Below, in pieces: positions 35,813-44,383 of a stretch of DNA of 64,000 bases. This DNA comes from Chloroflexota bacterium (GTDB lineage Bacteria > Chloroflexota > Anaerolineae > Anaerolineales > Villigracilaceae). The notes beneath the pieces were generated by a model. It was not told the origin of the DNA, searched no databases, and saw nothing but the letters and a program-made list of their open reading frames with translations. The stretch spans positions 1 through 64,000 of the forward strand of contig JACRMH010000007.1 of assembly GCA_016219545.1 (NCBI GenBank), given 5' to 3'. Position numbers and translations under genes: made by a program. Position 1 is the stretch's first letter. Each line of letters opens with the position of its first letter.

Positions 35813-36882
35813 TACAAAGGCTCTCTTACGAGATCATCTTCATTGTTGAAATAGCGCATGTACCAATTCACGGTCTTTTGAATTCCGTGCTCTAGATCAA
35901 TTAATGGTTCCCAGCCCAACACTTTTTTTGCCAGTTCAAAATCCACGTGCTGTTCAGGGATTTCATGGCGGGCCTGATCCTGAATGACGGGCGCGAGATC
36001 TGCGCTATCAAGCGCGGCTAGAATTTTTTGTACAACATCTGTAACGGTGTGGGATTGCGCGGCTCCAAAGTTGATGGCGCTGCCTGCGGACAGTTTCCCC
36101 TGTAAAGCGGCGGAGAGAGACAGCAAATAAGCGCGAACAATATCGCTGACATAAATGTAGTCACGCTTGAGCAGTCCGTTACTGCGGATGAGCGGCTGCT
36201 TACGCAACAGCGCCGAACGGATCGTGCCGGGGATCAACCTATCCCAATGCATATCCCCTTCGCCATAAATGTTTCCGCTGCGGATGATAATGATCGGCAT
36301 GTCAAAAACTTTGGCGTAGGTCTGTGCAAGCAGGTCGCCGCACAGCTTGGAAGTATCGTATGGATGGTCATAACCAATGAGGTGCGAATTCTCGCGATAT
36401 GCATTGGGTTGGCTCCCATACACTTTATCTGTTGAAACCCATACAATGGCTTTTATGCGTTTGCCTGCGCTGCGGCACGCCTCCAAAAAATTGTAGGCGC
36501 CGCGCACATTGCTTTCCATGGTATCAATTACAGAATCCATCGCGGTGTCCACGAGGGGCTGCGCTGCAAGGTGGAAAATGACATCAGGGTTGGAGCGTCC
36601 CACGATCCGCAGGCAATCATGCAGGTCAGCCAGATTGCCGTGATAAATGGTCGCATCGGAGGGGAAAAACTGGCGCTCATAATCCAGAACGAATAACGAG
36701 GGACTGACGCCCAATCTGCTCAAAGTATGCACAAGATGACTTCCAATAAAACCAGTCGCGCCGGTGACAAGCACAGACCCCCCGAACATTTCAGCAAGAG
36801 AAGTGTCCTGAGCAAAACAGCTTACGTTTTCAAGCGGATAATCAGGAAAAGAAGATCGTTGTGAAGCAGTCCAGTTTGGCAT
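35812..36882 (-). CDS. rfbG: CDP-glucose 4,6-dehydratase-like (RfbG)
   Basis: The product has 356 residues from the ATG at 36882 (GAGGAA upstream); a longer frame runs into the rfbF-like gene. It shows VLVTGATGFIGSHLV, VIFHLAAQPLV, WVSTDKVYG and the active-site YDTSK. HPYDTSK and IRSGNIYGEGD are characteristic of the RfbG-like group. It converts CDP-glucose to CDP-4-keto-6-deoxyglucose with NAD. It is placed directly after the cytidylyltransferase, as in CDP-dideoxyhexose pathways. Confidence 0.88.
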   Translation of the reverse strand: MPNWTASQRSSFPDYPLENVSCFAQDTSLAEMFGGSVLVTGATGFIGSHLVHTLSRLGVSPSLFVLDYERQFFPSDATIYHGNLADLHDCLRIVGRSNPDVIFHLAAQPLVDTAMDSVIDTMESNVRGAYNFLEACRSAGKRIKAIVWVSTDKVYGSQPNAYRENSHLIGYDHPYDTSKLCGDLLAQTYAKVFDMPIIIIRSGNIYGEGDMHWDRLIPGTIRSALLRKQPLIRSNGLLKRDYIYVSDIVRAYLLSLSAALQGKLSAGSAINFGAAQSHTVTDVVQKILAALDSADLAPVIQDQARHEIPEQHVDFELAKKVLGWEPLIDLEHGIQKTVNWYMRYFNNEDDLVREPL

Positions 36883-36898
36883 TGAATTCCTCGTCAGT

Positions 36899-37672
36899 TT
36901 AAGAAGCCCAGACTTTCCAGGGAGCGTTACCAGATTGCCACATCTCCTGCAAGAGGCGAACATCTCGCAAGGTGTCCATACACTGCCAAAAATCTTCGTG
37001 GCGATATGCAGCCAATTGATTCTCAGCAACAAGATGCTCAATCGATTCACGTTCCCAATCCATTGCGTCGCCTTCGATGTAGTCCAACACCTGGGGTTCA
37101 AGCACAAAGTATCCGCCATTGATCCAGCCCTCGCCGATCTGAGGTTTCTCTTTGAAATCCATCACATGGTTGTTTGCAAGCACCATTCCGCCAAAACGGG
37201 CTGGTGGACGGACTGCCGTGACAGTGGCAAGTTTCCCCTGTGCTGCATGGAAACTCACCAGTTTCCCAATATCCACATTGGAAACGCCGTCCCCATACGT
37301 CATCATGAAACGTTCATTGCCAATCAAAGGCGCCAGGCGTTTGATGCGCCCGCCCGTTTCCGTTTTGAAGCCTGTATCCACAAGATGCACGGTCCAATCT
37401 TCAGCTTCGCCATCATGCACTTCCACTTTGCCGTCTTTCAGGCACACTGTCAGGTCACTGTGTAATTGGTGATAATTAAGGAAAAAATTCTTGATGAACT
37501 CGCCTTTATAGCCCAATGCAATAACGAATTCTTTGAAACCATAAGTAGCATAGGTTTTCATGATATGCCAAAGGATTGGCCGACCGCCAATCTCTACCAT
37601 TGGCTTGGGGCGTACCTCGGTTTCCTCCGAGAGGCGCGTGCCTAACCCACCGGCAAGGATGATTACTTTCAT
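36899..37672 (-). CDS. rfbF: Glucose-1-phosphate cytidylyltransferase (RfbF)
   Basis: The 257-residue nucleotidyltransferase starts MKVIILAGGLGTRLSEETEV then RPKPMVEIGG, which is the RfbF signature. FMMTYGDGVSNVDI carries the metal-binding Asp, and GGYFVLEPQVLDYI and HEDFWQCMDTLRD complete the family pattern. It makes CDP-glucose from CTP and glucose-1-phosphate, the first step of the CDP-hexose branch whose next enzymes are the two genes downstream. Confidence 0.95.
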   Translation of the reverse strand: MKVIILAGGLGTRLSEETEVRPKPMVEIGGRPILWHIMKTYATYGFKEFVIALGYKGEFIKNFFLNYHQLHSDLTVCLKDGKVEVHDGEAEDWTVHLVDTGFKTETGGRIKRLAPLIGNERFMMTYGDGVSNVDIGKLVSFHAAQGKLATVTAVRPPARFGGMVLANNHVMDFKEKPQIGEGWINGGYFVLEPQVLDYIEGDAMDWERESIEHLVAENQLAAYRHEDFWQCMDTLRDVRLLQEMWQSGNAPWKVWAS

Positions 37673-37681
37673 AATATTGTC

Positions 37682-38140
37682 CTAGGTTTCCTTCTCATAT
37701 AAAAAGCAATAGAATCCATTGCTTTCCGGTTTTGTTTCACCGATTTTCCTGTACCCCAACTTCTCATAAAAATGATGGTTTTGAAAGCTTAAATATGGAG
37801 TGTCAAGTTGCCATTTCCTGATCTTTGGGAATTCATTCTCAAGTAATTGCATTGCCTGTGTTCCTGTTCCGCTGTTTTGTCGTTGACGTTTAATGAATAT
37901 CCGAAGTATGTAGCATGTGTTCTTTGCAATCCGATTTACTATTATTCCACCTACAATCTCGTCTTCATGAAGAATCTTGTAATAAAAATATCTTTTCATC
38001 GACTTGATTTGAAAGTCAATGGAGTCGTATCCGGGTGGCGCGAAATTGTATTTTTTCACCTGTTCAGAAAATGCTTCAACTTGAATGGCGGTCAGTAATT
38101 CGGCGTCGTTTTTGTTTGCAGGACTTAAACTTGTTTTCAT
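37682..38140 (-). CDS. GNAT-family N-acetyltransferase
   Basis: The product has 152 residues from the ATG at 38140; a frame extending to 38218 has less support. The GNAT core is complete: an N-terminal acidic helix, EDEIVGGIIVNR, then the acetyl-CoA loop region RQRQNSGTGTQAMQLLE (with NSGTGT in the usual Q/RxxGxG/A place), and FYEKLGYRKIGE. It probably acetylates the amino sugar made in this sub-cluster. It lies 10 bases upstream of the cytidylyltransferase. Confidence 0.83.
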   Translation of the reverse strand: MKTSLSPANKNDAELLTAIQVEAFSEQVKKYNFAPPGYDSIDFQIKSMKRYFYYKILHEDEIVGGIIVNRIAKNTCYILRIFIKRQRQNSGTGTQAMQLLENEFPKIRKWQLDTPYLSFQNHHFYEKLGYRKIGETKPESNGFYCFLYEKET

Positions 38141-38227
38141 AACTTGATGCCTGTCCTTTTGTGCTTTGTGGTCATAATTCGGGATAGGTTCATTTGTGCG
38201 TGGTTGTGCAATGTGCATGCTGAATTG

Positions 38228-39685
38228 TCATGTTGCCTTTTTCTCCAATGCTATGGCAGCCTCAAAAAGTCCCATGCTTGCCGAGAAGAACGCCAGGTTG
38301 AATCCCTGGACGAGCAAAGGAGCAACTAAATCGCTAAACATCAATGCCAGGATACCCAATACAAATCCCAATGATATTACGCGCAAAAACTCATCCTGAA
38401 TATTTTCCCATCGATGCATTCCCGATACAATGAAGGTCAATAGGAACCATAGAAATGGGGTCAAGCCTATTAGTCCTGTTTTAAGCCAAATCCATAGGTA
38501 GGCGTTATGGATGAAACTTTGAAGGGTATCGGCCTCGGAGAAACTTGGGCGATACTGTGTTTTAAATCCAATACCGAAAAGGGGACTTTCTACTATTTTC
38601 TCCCATGCGTATTGAATCTCTCTGACACGCCATAAAATTGTCTCATCGGGGGACATGATATCGGTTGTAAAAAAATGGGTAAACCGTTCTACCAGTGCCT
38701 TTGGATATTCTAAAACTGTGGCAGAAGGGGAAAGGATCTGGAGCAGACCAAACGCGCCTAGTGCAATTATGATAAGGAACGCGAAATTTCGAGTCCAGCG
38801 TGTTCGTTGCGGCTTGTCTAAAAGAAACAACAGTACGATCAGAGAAACCAGGGTTGAGACGACTATATTCCTGCCTAAGGATGCGATATTGCCGATGCCC
38901 AGAATAAAAAGTGCCAGCCATATCATGGTCATCTTCATACGCGATTTCTGAAGGGTAAGAATGCATATCAAGGCCATCATCGTCAGAAAAACAGCAGATA
39001 ACCCGGGATGGTAAGAACGTGCCAATAGGTCTGCTTTGATATATGAAGGTAGAATAAATGGGAATGAGATTCCGAAAACGACCTGTAAAATGATTTGACT
39101 CGCGACGAGAATCCCGATTGTAAAAATCCCGAATACCAGCCGGTAGGCCTGTTGGCGCGTCCGGATCAAATTTGCTGCTGCGAAAAAAAGAGCGTAGTAC
39201 AAGAGGATACGGGCTTCATAAGTGGTATCGCTAAATTTGATGCCATGCTCCACAACAGCAGTGATCATGCCGATGCAAACCGCCAGAAAGAATAAAATTA
39301 ACGGCAGGTTTAACGGTGATTTCCGAAGATGAAAATCTTTTTCCACTAAAGCTCTCATCACTAATAGGACAAGAAGGGAAACAAGAATCAAATCGGAGAC
39401 CTGAAAATGCCCTACCAACAAGTTGAAATATGGATTGAACTGCTTGGGCAAAAGCCCAGAGGTGAGCAGGAGCAGGAGCAGGATGGCAATCTCGGGTGTC
39501 TGGATCAAAATAACCACATACACCAACACAAATAAAACAATAAGAGTAAAAGTAGGCCTGACCCCAACGATCAACAAGCCGATCATAAGCCCCGCAAGCG
39601 CACCTGTAAGAATATCCGCCCGCGAGGATAGAAAGCCCCAAAAATCCACTAACTTGTGATCGTGAATTGGTTGAATCTTATTCAT
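38228..39685 (-). CDS. O-antigen ligase/polymerase family membrane protein (Wzy/WaaL type)
   Basis: This 485-residue polytopic protein has about 11-12 hydrophobic segments and a large loop with RVREIQYAWEKIVESPLFGI and FIHNAYLWIWLKTGLIGL. The HNAYLW pattern is typical of the Wzy_C/O-antigen ligase family. It would polymerise repeat units or join glycan to an acceptor outside the membrane. It is the only candidate polymerase in the locus. Confidence 0.9.
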   Translation of the reverse strand: MNKIQPIHDHKLVDFWGFLSSRADILTGALAGLMIGLLIVGVRPTFTLIVLFVLVYVVILIQTPEIAILLLLLLTSGLLPKQFNPYFNLLVGHFQVSDLILVSLLVLLVMRALVEKDFHLRKSPLNLPLILFFLAVCIGMITAVVEHGIKFSDTTYEARILLYYALFFAAANLIRTRQQAYRLVFGIFTIGILVASQIILQVVFGISFPFILPSYIKADLLARSYHPGLSAVFLTMMALICILTLQKSRMKMTMIWLALFILGIGNIASLGRNIVVSTLVSLIVLLFLLDKPQRTRWTRNFAFLIIIALGAFGLLQILSPSATVLEYPKALVERFTHFFTTDIMSPDETILWRVREIQYAWEKIVESPLFGIGFKTQYRPSFSEADTLQSFIHNAYLWIWLKTGLIGLTPFLWFLLTFIVSGMHRWENIQDEFLRVISLGFVLGILALMFSDLVAPLLVQGFNLAFFSASMGLFEAAIALEKKAT

Positions 39686-39716
39686 GATGCAGGCTCTTTG
39701 CTTGTCGGGTATCGGA

Positions 39717-40826
39717 TCAGGATACAGGCACCATCATGTTTATAATCTCCGTAGCCACAGTTTCAACTTGTTCCTCGGTTAATTCTGGATACATGGGCAG
39801 GGATAGTATTTCGTTACAGATATTTTCTGCGATGGGGAATTGCCCGCTTTTGTCCTCGCCCTTTGTGTAGAACGGCTGGAGATGCACAGGGGTTGGGTAA
39901 TGGATGGCTGTGCCAATACCGTGTTCCTTTAAGTAGGATTGCAGGGCATTCCTGTTTTTCGAGCGGATTACATACAAATGGTAAACATGTTGATAACCGG
40001 GCAATTCTGCAGGCGTAATAACGTTTGAATCAGCCAGTAATTTGTTGTACAACAAAGCCAGCCTGCGGCGTGAAGCGATCCACTCGTCCAGATACTTAAG
40101 CTTAACACGCAGAATCGCGGCTTGCAGGCTGTCGAGGCGATGATTGAACGGGGGAAGCTCATGGACATTCTTTACCCGTTGTCCGCAATTACGCAAAGCT
40201 CGGATTGTTTCAGCGGCTTTGGCATCATTGGTAGTGACCATGCCTCCATCGCCACATGCACCAAGATTTTTAGTTGGGTAAAAACTAAAGCCGGCGGCGT
40301 TTCCCAGACTGCCAACCCGTTGTCCCTTATATTTTGCCCCATGTCCCTGGCAGGCATCTTCAACCACAATCAATTTGTGTTTTTTCGCAATATCAAGAAT
40401 CGTGTGCATATCTGCTGGCAGGCCATACAGATGGACTGGGAGAATGGCTTTGGTACGGGGGGTAATAACTGCCTCGATTTTTCTAACATCAATGTTCCAG
40501 GTTTCAGGATCTACATCTACAAAAACGGGAGTTGCACCTGCAAAGGTGATTGCTGCGGCAGTAGCTGTGAAAGTATGCGCAGGAACAATGACCTCATGCC
40601 CAGTGCCAATATTAAAGGCTCGCAGACTCAACTCAAGGGCAGAGAGTCCACTATCCACGCCGATGGCATATTTTGCGCCGCAATAGTCGGCGAACTCTTC
40701 TTCAAGTTTAGATACATCCTGTCCGAGGATAAAATCGCCCCGGTCCAGTACACCCTGGATGGCGGCGTTGATCTCACCGCGCAGGTTTTGATGTTGTGTG
40801 GTTAGTTCTATCAATGGAATATTCAT
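39717..40826 (-). CDS. DegT/DnrJ/EryC1-type aminotransferase (WlbC/WbpE-like)
   Basis: The 369-residue PLP enzyme has [50 protein letters not shown] and [17 protein letters not shown] with the Schiff-base Lys. It lies after an acetyltransferase and an oxidoreductase, matching the WlbA-WlbC-WlbB set that makes UDP-2,3-diacetamido uronic acids. It would amidate C3 of the 3-keto UDP-sugar. GAGGAG precedes the start. Confidence 0.9.
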   Translation of the reverse strand: MNIPLIELTTQHQNLRGEINAAIQGVLDRGDFILGQDVSKLEEEFADYCGAKYAIGVDSGLSALELSLRAFNIGTGHEVIVPAHTFTATAAAITFAGATPVFVDVDPETWNIDVRKIEAVITPRTKAILPVHLYGLPADMHTILDIAKKHKLIVVEDACQGHGAKYKGQRVGSLGNAAGFSFYPTKNLGACGDGGMVTTNDAKAAETIRALRNCGQRVKNVHELPPFNHRLDSLQAAILRVKLKYLDEWIASRRRLALLYNKLLADSNVITPAELPGYQHVYHLYVIRSKNRNALQSYLKEHGIGTAIHYPTPVHLQPFYTKGEDKSGQFPIAENICNEILSLPMYPELTEEQVETVATEIINMMVPVS

Positions 40827-40832
40827 GGCTCC

Positions 40833-41324
40833 TCACTTGGATGGTTTCTTCTTCGAAATTGAATGGGCAGGATTGCCCGCCACCACCGCGCCTGCTGGAA
40901 CATCGCGTGTGACCACACTCCCCGCTCCTACAAGTGCTCCCTCTCCGATGGTCACACCACACAAAATTGTGGCGTTACTGCCAATTGATGCTCCACGCTT
41001 GACCAGTGTAGGTGTAACCTCCCAATCAGCTTCGGTTTGGAGTTGACCCGCGGAGGTCGCAGCGCGAGGGTATTTATCATTAATGAACATCACCCCATGA
41101 CCAATGAAGACTTCATCTTCGATTGTGACACCTTCGCAAATGAAGGTATGGCTGGAAATCTTCACACGACAACCAATTTTTGCACCTTTTTGGATTTCGA
41201 CAAACGCGCCAATTTTGCTCTCATCGCCGATAAGACAGCCATACAAATTGACGAATCCGTAAATTTTAACGTCTTGCCCAAGTTTGACATCAGGCGCAAT
41301 CCGGGCGAAATCGGCCTTTACCAT
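40833..41324 (-). CDS. Left-handed beta-helix N-acetyltransferase (WlbB/WbpD-like)
   Basis: The 163-residue protein is built of hexapeptide repeats: AIIARDVKLG-like turns followed by KIYGFVNLYGCLIGDESKIG and FVEIQKGAKIGCRVKISSH, then FIGHGVMFINDKYP and VVAGNPAHSI. These match the WbpD/WlbB group that acetylates the C3 amino group of UDP-GlcNAc(3N)A. It overlaps the oxidoreductase gene by 7 bases. Confidence 0.9.
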   Translation of the reverse strand: MVKADFARIAPDVKLGQDVKIYGFVNLYGCLIGDESKIGAFVEIQKGAKIGCRVKISSHTFICEGVTIEDEVFIGHGVMFINDKYPRAATSAGQLQTEADWEVTPTLVKRGASIGSNATILCGVTIGEGALVGAGSVVTRDVPAGAVVAGNPAHSISKKKPSK

Positions 41325-42454
41325 TCAATTACCTCATGTGTTTGGCCGTTGCTCATTGAATGTTGAGCGGCCTCGAGGATCTTGATAACCTGCAAACCAT
41401 CGCGCCCACAACTGTAATATCCATCTTTATTATTGATGCAGCCTCTGCAATTTTCATCGATATAACAATCCAAGTGCGGCATGGGCAACCTCCGATCGCT
41501 TGTCCCAATACTATCAATCCATTTAGTCCCTGTATCACGTCGTCTATCAGAAGCTCTATCAATGAAAACCTGACATTCCTGTCGCAGGGGCTCGGCAAAA
41601 CGAATGTTCGGGATGGTGATATCTCCGGAGTGATAACTGCATTGAAATTCGCCAAAGCTGCCGTTGGTATAAGCAGGCGGATTGACGCCTTTATCATATA
41701 TTTTGATCTTATTCTCGCTTTCGATATCATTGTATACTGCCATTTTCTTGCTGCCGACGACCGTAATGCGTCGCACTTTGCATGGGTCGAGCCAGCTAAC
41801 GTGAATATGCGCCGAAATATTATCCGGGAAGATCAGGTTTAAGTAGGCAACATCAAAAATACCTTCGTAGACACAAGGCATGCCCTGGGCGCTGACGGAG
41901 ATGGGTTTCTTCCCAAGCAAATAAAGCAGGATGGAAATGTCATGCGGAGCCAGATCCCACATTACATTCGAATCCTTTTGGAACAAGCCTAGATTTAACC
42001 GCGCGGCATCCAGGTAATAGATTTCTCCAAGCTCTCCACTGTCAATATATTTCTTCAATGCATGCACTGCCGAGTTGTATTCGAAGGTGTGCCCCACCAT
42101 CAAGGTTAAACCCTTCGCATTAGCCAATTCTATAAGTTCTTCGGCCTCCGTACTCTTGAGTGTTATCGGTTTTTCAACGAGCACATGCAGGTTGTGTTCG
42201 AGACACTCTTTGGCGATCTGGTAATGGGTTGCCGGGGGAGTGGAGACAACGATGGCATCCAATCCCAGATCGAAAAGCTCCCGATATTCCCGCTTGGTAA
42301 TAATTTGCGGATATTTTTGTGAGGCTTGTTTTAATCGCTCTTCTTTCAAATCAGCGACAGCAATCAATTCTGAACAGGGGAGTTCTGAGAAATTTCGCGT
42401 CAAGTTGGGTCCCCAATATCCATACCCAATAATGCCTACTTTTGTTGTACTCAT
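41318..42454 (-). CDS. Gfo/Idh/MocA oxidoreductase (WlbA/WbpB-like)
   Basis: The product has 378 residues from the ATG at 42454, with a near-perfect AGGAGG six bases upstream. It shows VGIIGYGYWGPNLTRNFSEL, VSTPPATHYQIAKECLE, EKPITL, and WDLAPHDISILLYLLG. An Asp-Cys-Tyr-Ile region near the end (CYIDENCRGCINN) is Cys-rich and less usual. In the Wlb route it oxidises C3 of UDP-GlcNAcA. The UDP-GlcNAc 6-dehydrogenase needed before it is not in the window. Confidence 0.88.
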   Translation of the reverse strand: MSTTKVGIIGYGYWGPNLTRNFSELPCSELIAVADLKEERLKQASQKYPQIITKREYRELFDLGLDAIVVSTPPATHYQIAKECLEHNLHVLVEKPITLKSTEAEELIELANAKGLTLMVGHTFEYNSAVHALKKYIDSGELGEIYYLDAARLNLGLFQKDSNVMWDLAPHDISILLYLLGKKPISVSAQGMPCVYEGIFDVAYLNLIFPDNISAHIHVSWLDPCKVRRITVVGSKKMAVYNDIESENKIKIYDKGVNPPAYTNGSFGEFQCSYHSGDITIPNIRFAEPLRQECQVFIDRASDRRRDTGTKWIDSIGTSDRRLPMPHLDCYIDENCRGCINNKDGYYSCGRDGLQVIKILEAAQHSMSNGQTHEVIEW

Positions 42455-42478
42455 GGAAAACCTCCTCAAACAACTATG

Positions 42479-43219
42479 TTAGTGCGCCCCTGTTGTCGAC
42501 ATGACAGCCATAGGGGTTTTTACTATGATTTTTAGATCAAGCCATAGTGACTGTTTATTAATATATTCAATATCAAATTGAACCTGCTGGTCAAAGTTCG
42601 TGGTACAACGTGCCGTAACTTGTTGTAGACCGGTAATACCGGGTTGAGCTTCCAAGCGTTGCAAGTGCCAAGGTTTATACATTTCCACTTCGTAAGGAAT
42701 TGCTGGCCGGGGTCCAACCAAACTCATGTCGCCACACAGTACGTTCCAGAACTGAGGCAATTCGTCCAAGCTTAATTTACGTAAAAGCTTACCGGGGCGT
42801 ATGATCCTCGAATCGTTCACCAACTTACGGGGCTGGGTTGGTGCGCCTTGTAAAGCAGTCATCTGTGCCTCATCGTTCTCAATCAATGCCTTGACATAGG
42901 CCTGATGTATGGAAGGGTCGGCATTTATCTTCATCGTTCTAAATTTATAGCAGCGAAAAAACACTCTTTTCCAGTAAGAATATTTTCCGTTTATTTGTCT
43001 TTTTGCGCCCACACGTTCCTGTATGAATAATATCGGACCCGGCGAGTATAGATAAATCGAAATAGCGGTTAATATCATTAAAGGAGAAAGTAATACCAAT
43101 AAGAAAAGGGAAACTGCAATATCAATAATGCGCTTTGCGATGTAATAGGCGTTCCGGCCTTTCGATACAAGGTACAAAGCATTCGCACTGGATTTTTCCA
43201 GGCCGGCTTCTTCTTGCAT
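42479..43219 (-). CDS. Undecaprenyl-phosphate sugar-1-phosphate transferase (bacterial sugar transferase)
   Basis: The product has 246 residues from the ATG at 43219, which has GGAGG five bases upstream; a longer frame to 43285 is less likely. It has one membrane segment (AVSLFLLVLLSPLMILTAI). The catalytic domain shows YKFRTM, SLDELPQFWNVLCGDMSLVG, GPRP and PGITGLQQV, all hallmarks of WcaJ/RfbP/PglC-like enzymes. It starts synthesis by moving a sugar phosphate to the lipid carrier. Confidence 0.93.
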   Translation of the reverse strand: MQEEAGLEKSSANALYLVSKGRNAYYIAKRIIDIAVSLFLLVLLSPLMILTAISIYLYSPGPILFIQERVGAKRQINGKYSYWKRVFFRCYKFRTMKINADPSIHQAYVKALIENDEAQMTALQGAPTQPRKLVNDSRIIRPGKLLRKLSLDELPQFWNVLCGDMSLVGPRPAIPYEVEMYKPWHLQRLEAQPGITGLQQVTARCTTNFDQQVQFDIEYINKQSLWLDLKIIVKTPMAVMSTTGAH

Positions 43220-43306
43220 GAATACCTCCAGGTTGATAACGACAACAAATGTTTCAACTTGCTGAACGAAGAAATGATGCTTCATCCACTTAATTGTGAA
43301 TGAAGT

Positions 43307-44089
43307 TTATTTGGTATCCAAATTTTCAAAAATGAAGGCGAGTCCCATACCTCCGATTAATCCGACAATCAACCCCAAAGAATAGTTCAACATAACACGG
43401 GGCTGGGAATACGCATTAGGCATATTCGCTGACTCAATTACAGTTATCATGCTGGACTGAATTTCTTCCCGGTAGGCCGCCTGTTCGTATTGCCCCAGCA
43501 ATGTTGTGAAGGCATTTTGTTTCAACTGAAGTGATTGTCTGGTAGCCTCGATTCGTTCTGGAGCCGCGGGCGTTTGGATAACAAGTTTTCCATATTCTTT
43601 CCGCGTCTGATCCAGGTCGGTCTGAGCGATTACAAGTTGTTCCCCTAGAATTTCCTGCGAAGTTTTTCCGCCGCCAGTATACAGTTGATTGCTTTGTGCC
43701 ATAAGGATATCCGCCAAAGTGTTAGCCGCTGCTGCGACTAACTTTGGATTTGTATCTTCGACAGTAATCTTGATCAACTCGGTGTTTGGAATTATCTCTG
43801 CTTTAATCATAGGCGGCTTGCTTATATCAAGGCGTTTCACCAATTCGTCCAGGATGGGATCGCTAGTGGCTATTTCCACATAAGTGTTCATTAGACGATC
43901 AACGTACGTTAAATTTGGATAGATTAACTGACCACCAGCAGATGCCGCGATCCGCAAGGTCGCCGACGCCTCGTAAATCGGAGTTTGCAGTTGGGTGCCA
44001 ATAACCACCACAGCCATTGTTATGGCGATTGTCAAGATGATCATCCATTTTCTGCGAAAGAGAATATTTATATAATGTTTAAGTTCCAT
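43307..44089 (-). CDS. Wzz-type chain-length determinant / polysaccharide co-polymerase
   Basis: This 260-residue protein has two membrane helices, at about 15-35 (MIILTIAITMAVVVIGT) and about 235-254 (LIVGLIGGMGLAFIF), around an extracellular helix-rich domain. It begins LKHYINILFRRKW, as Wzz/KpsE/capsule co-polymerases do, and PNAYSQPR-like sequence precedes the last helix. No kinase domain is attached and no BY-kinase gene is near. It is expected to set chain length with the Wzy-like protein. Confidence 0.9.
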   Translation of the reverse strand: MELKHYINILFRRKWMIILTIAITMAVVVIGTQLQTPIYEASATLRIAASAGGQLIYPNLTYVDRLMNTYVEIATSDPILDELVKRLDISKPPMIKAEIIPNTELIKITVEDTNPKLVAAAANTLADILMAQSNQLYTGGGKTSQEILGEQLVIAQTDLDQTRKEYGKLVIQTPAAPERIEATRQSLQLKQNAFTTLLGQYEQAAYREEIQSSMITVIESANMPNAYSQPRVMLNYSLGLIVGLIGGMGLAFIFENLDTK

Positions 44090-44158
44090 TTTGACTCTCC
44101 CGGTGATACAGCCGATTCAAAATAGAGGAATATTAGGTATTAACAATCTACTTGATAT

Positions 44159-44383
44159 TCATTTTGACAGGAGCGTTCCTGTTGAAACCCGTAAAACATC
44201 CGCAGCTTTTCGTAAATTACTGAGAAATATGTCATTGTCTTTGAATTCATCAAATTCCTCGTAAAAACCGTTCCATATTTTTACCGCGGTCGGTTCACTG
44301 CACCCGCGTTTTCTCATCTCGCCAATGAAGTCATCAAATTTCATATTGATTTTTTCCGCCAGTTCCTGGACTTTGCTGTGCAT
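44159..44383 (-). CDS. Small XRE-like helix-turn-helix protein, hypothetical
   Basis: This 74-residue protein has a strong GAGGAG about 7 bases upstream, so it is very likely translated. The residues VQELAEKINMKFDDF, then SEPTAVKIWNG, then LRKAADVLRVSTGTLL, recall the helices of Cro/C1-type DNA-binding proteins, in which a GxxxxT turn and an ADxLxVxxxxLL finish are common. It is the first gene of the minus-strand glycan locus, 69 bases before the Wzz-like gene. A regulatory role is inference. Similarity is weak and the fold should be treated as unconfirmed. Confidence 0.65.
   Translation of the reverse strand: MHSKVQELAEKINMKFDDFIGEMRKRGCSEPTAVKIWNGFYEEFDEFKDNDIFLSNLRKAADVLRVSTGTLLSK

Noticed and set aside
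13857..44383. Defence island or secondary-metabolite cluster reading of the long minus-strand locus
   Set aside because: Radical SAM, ATP-grasp and methyltransferase genes can suggest RiPP biosynthesis, but no precursor peptide or lanthipeptide/peptidase gene was seen, and glycan assembly genes surround them on both sides.
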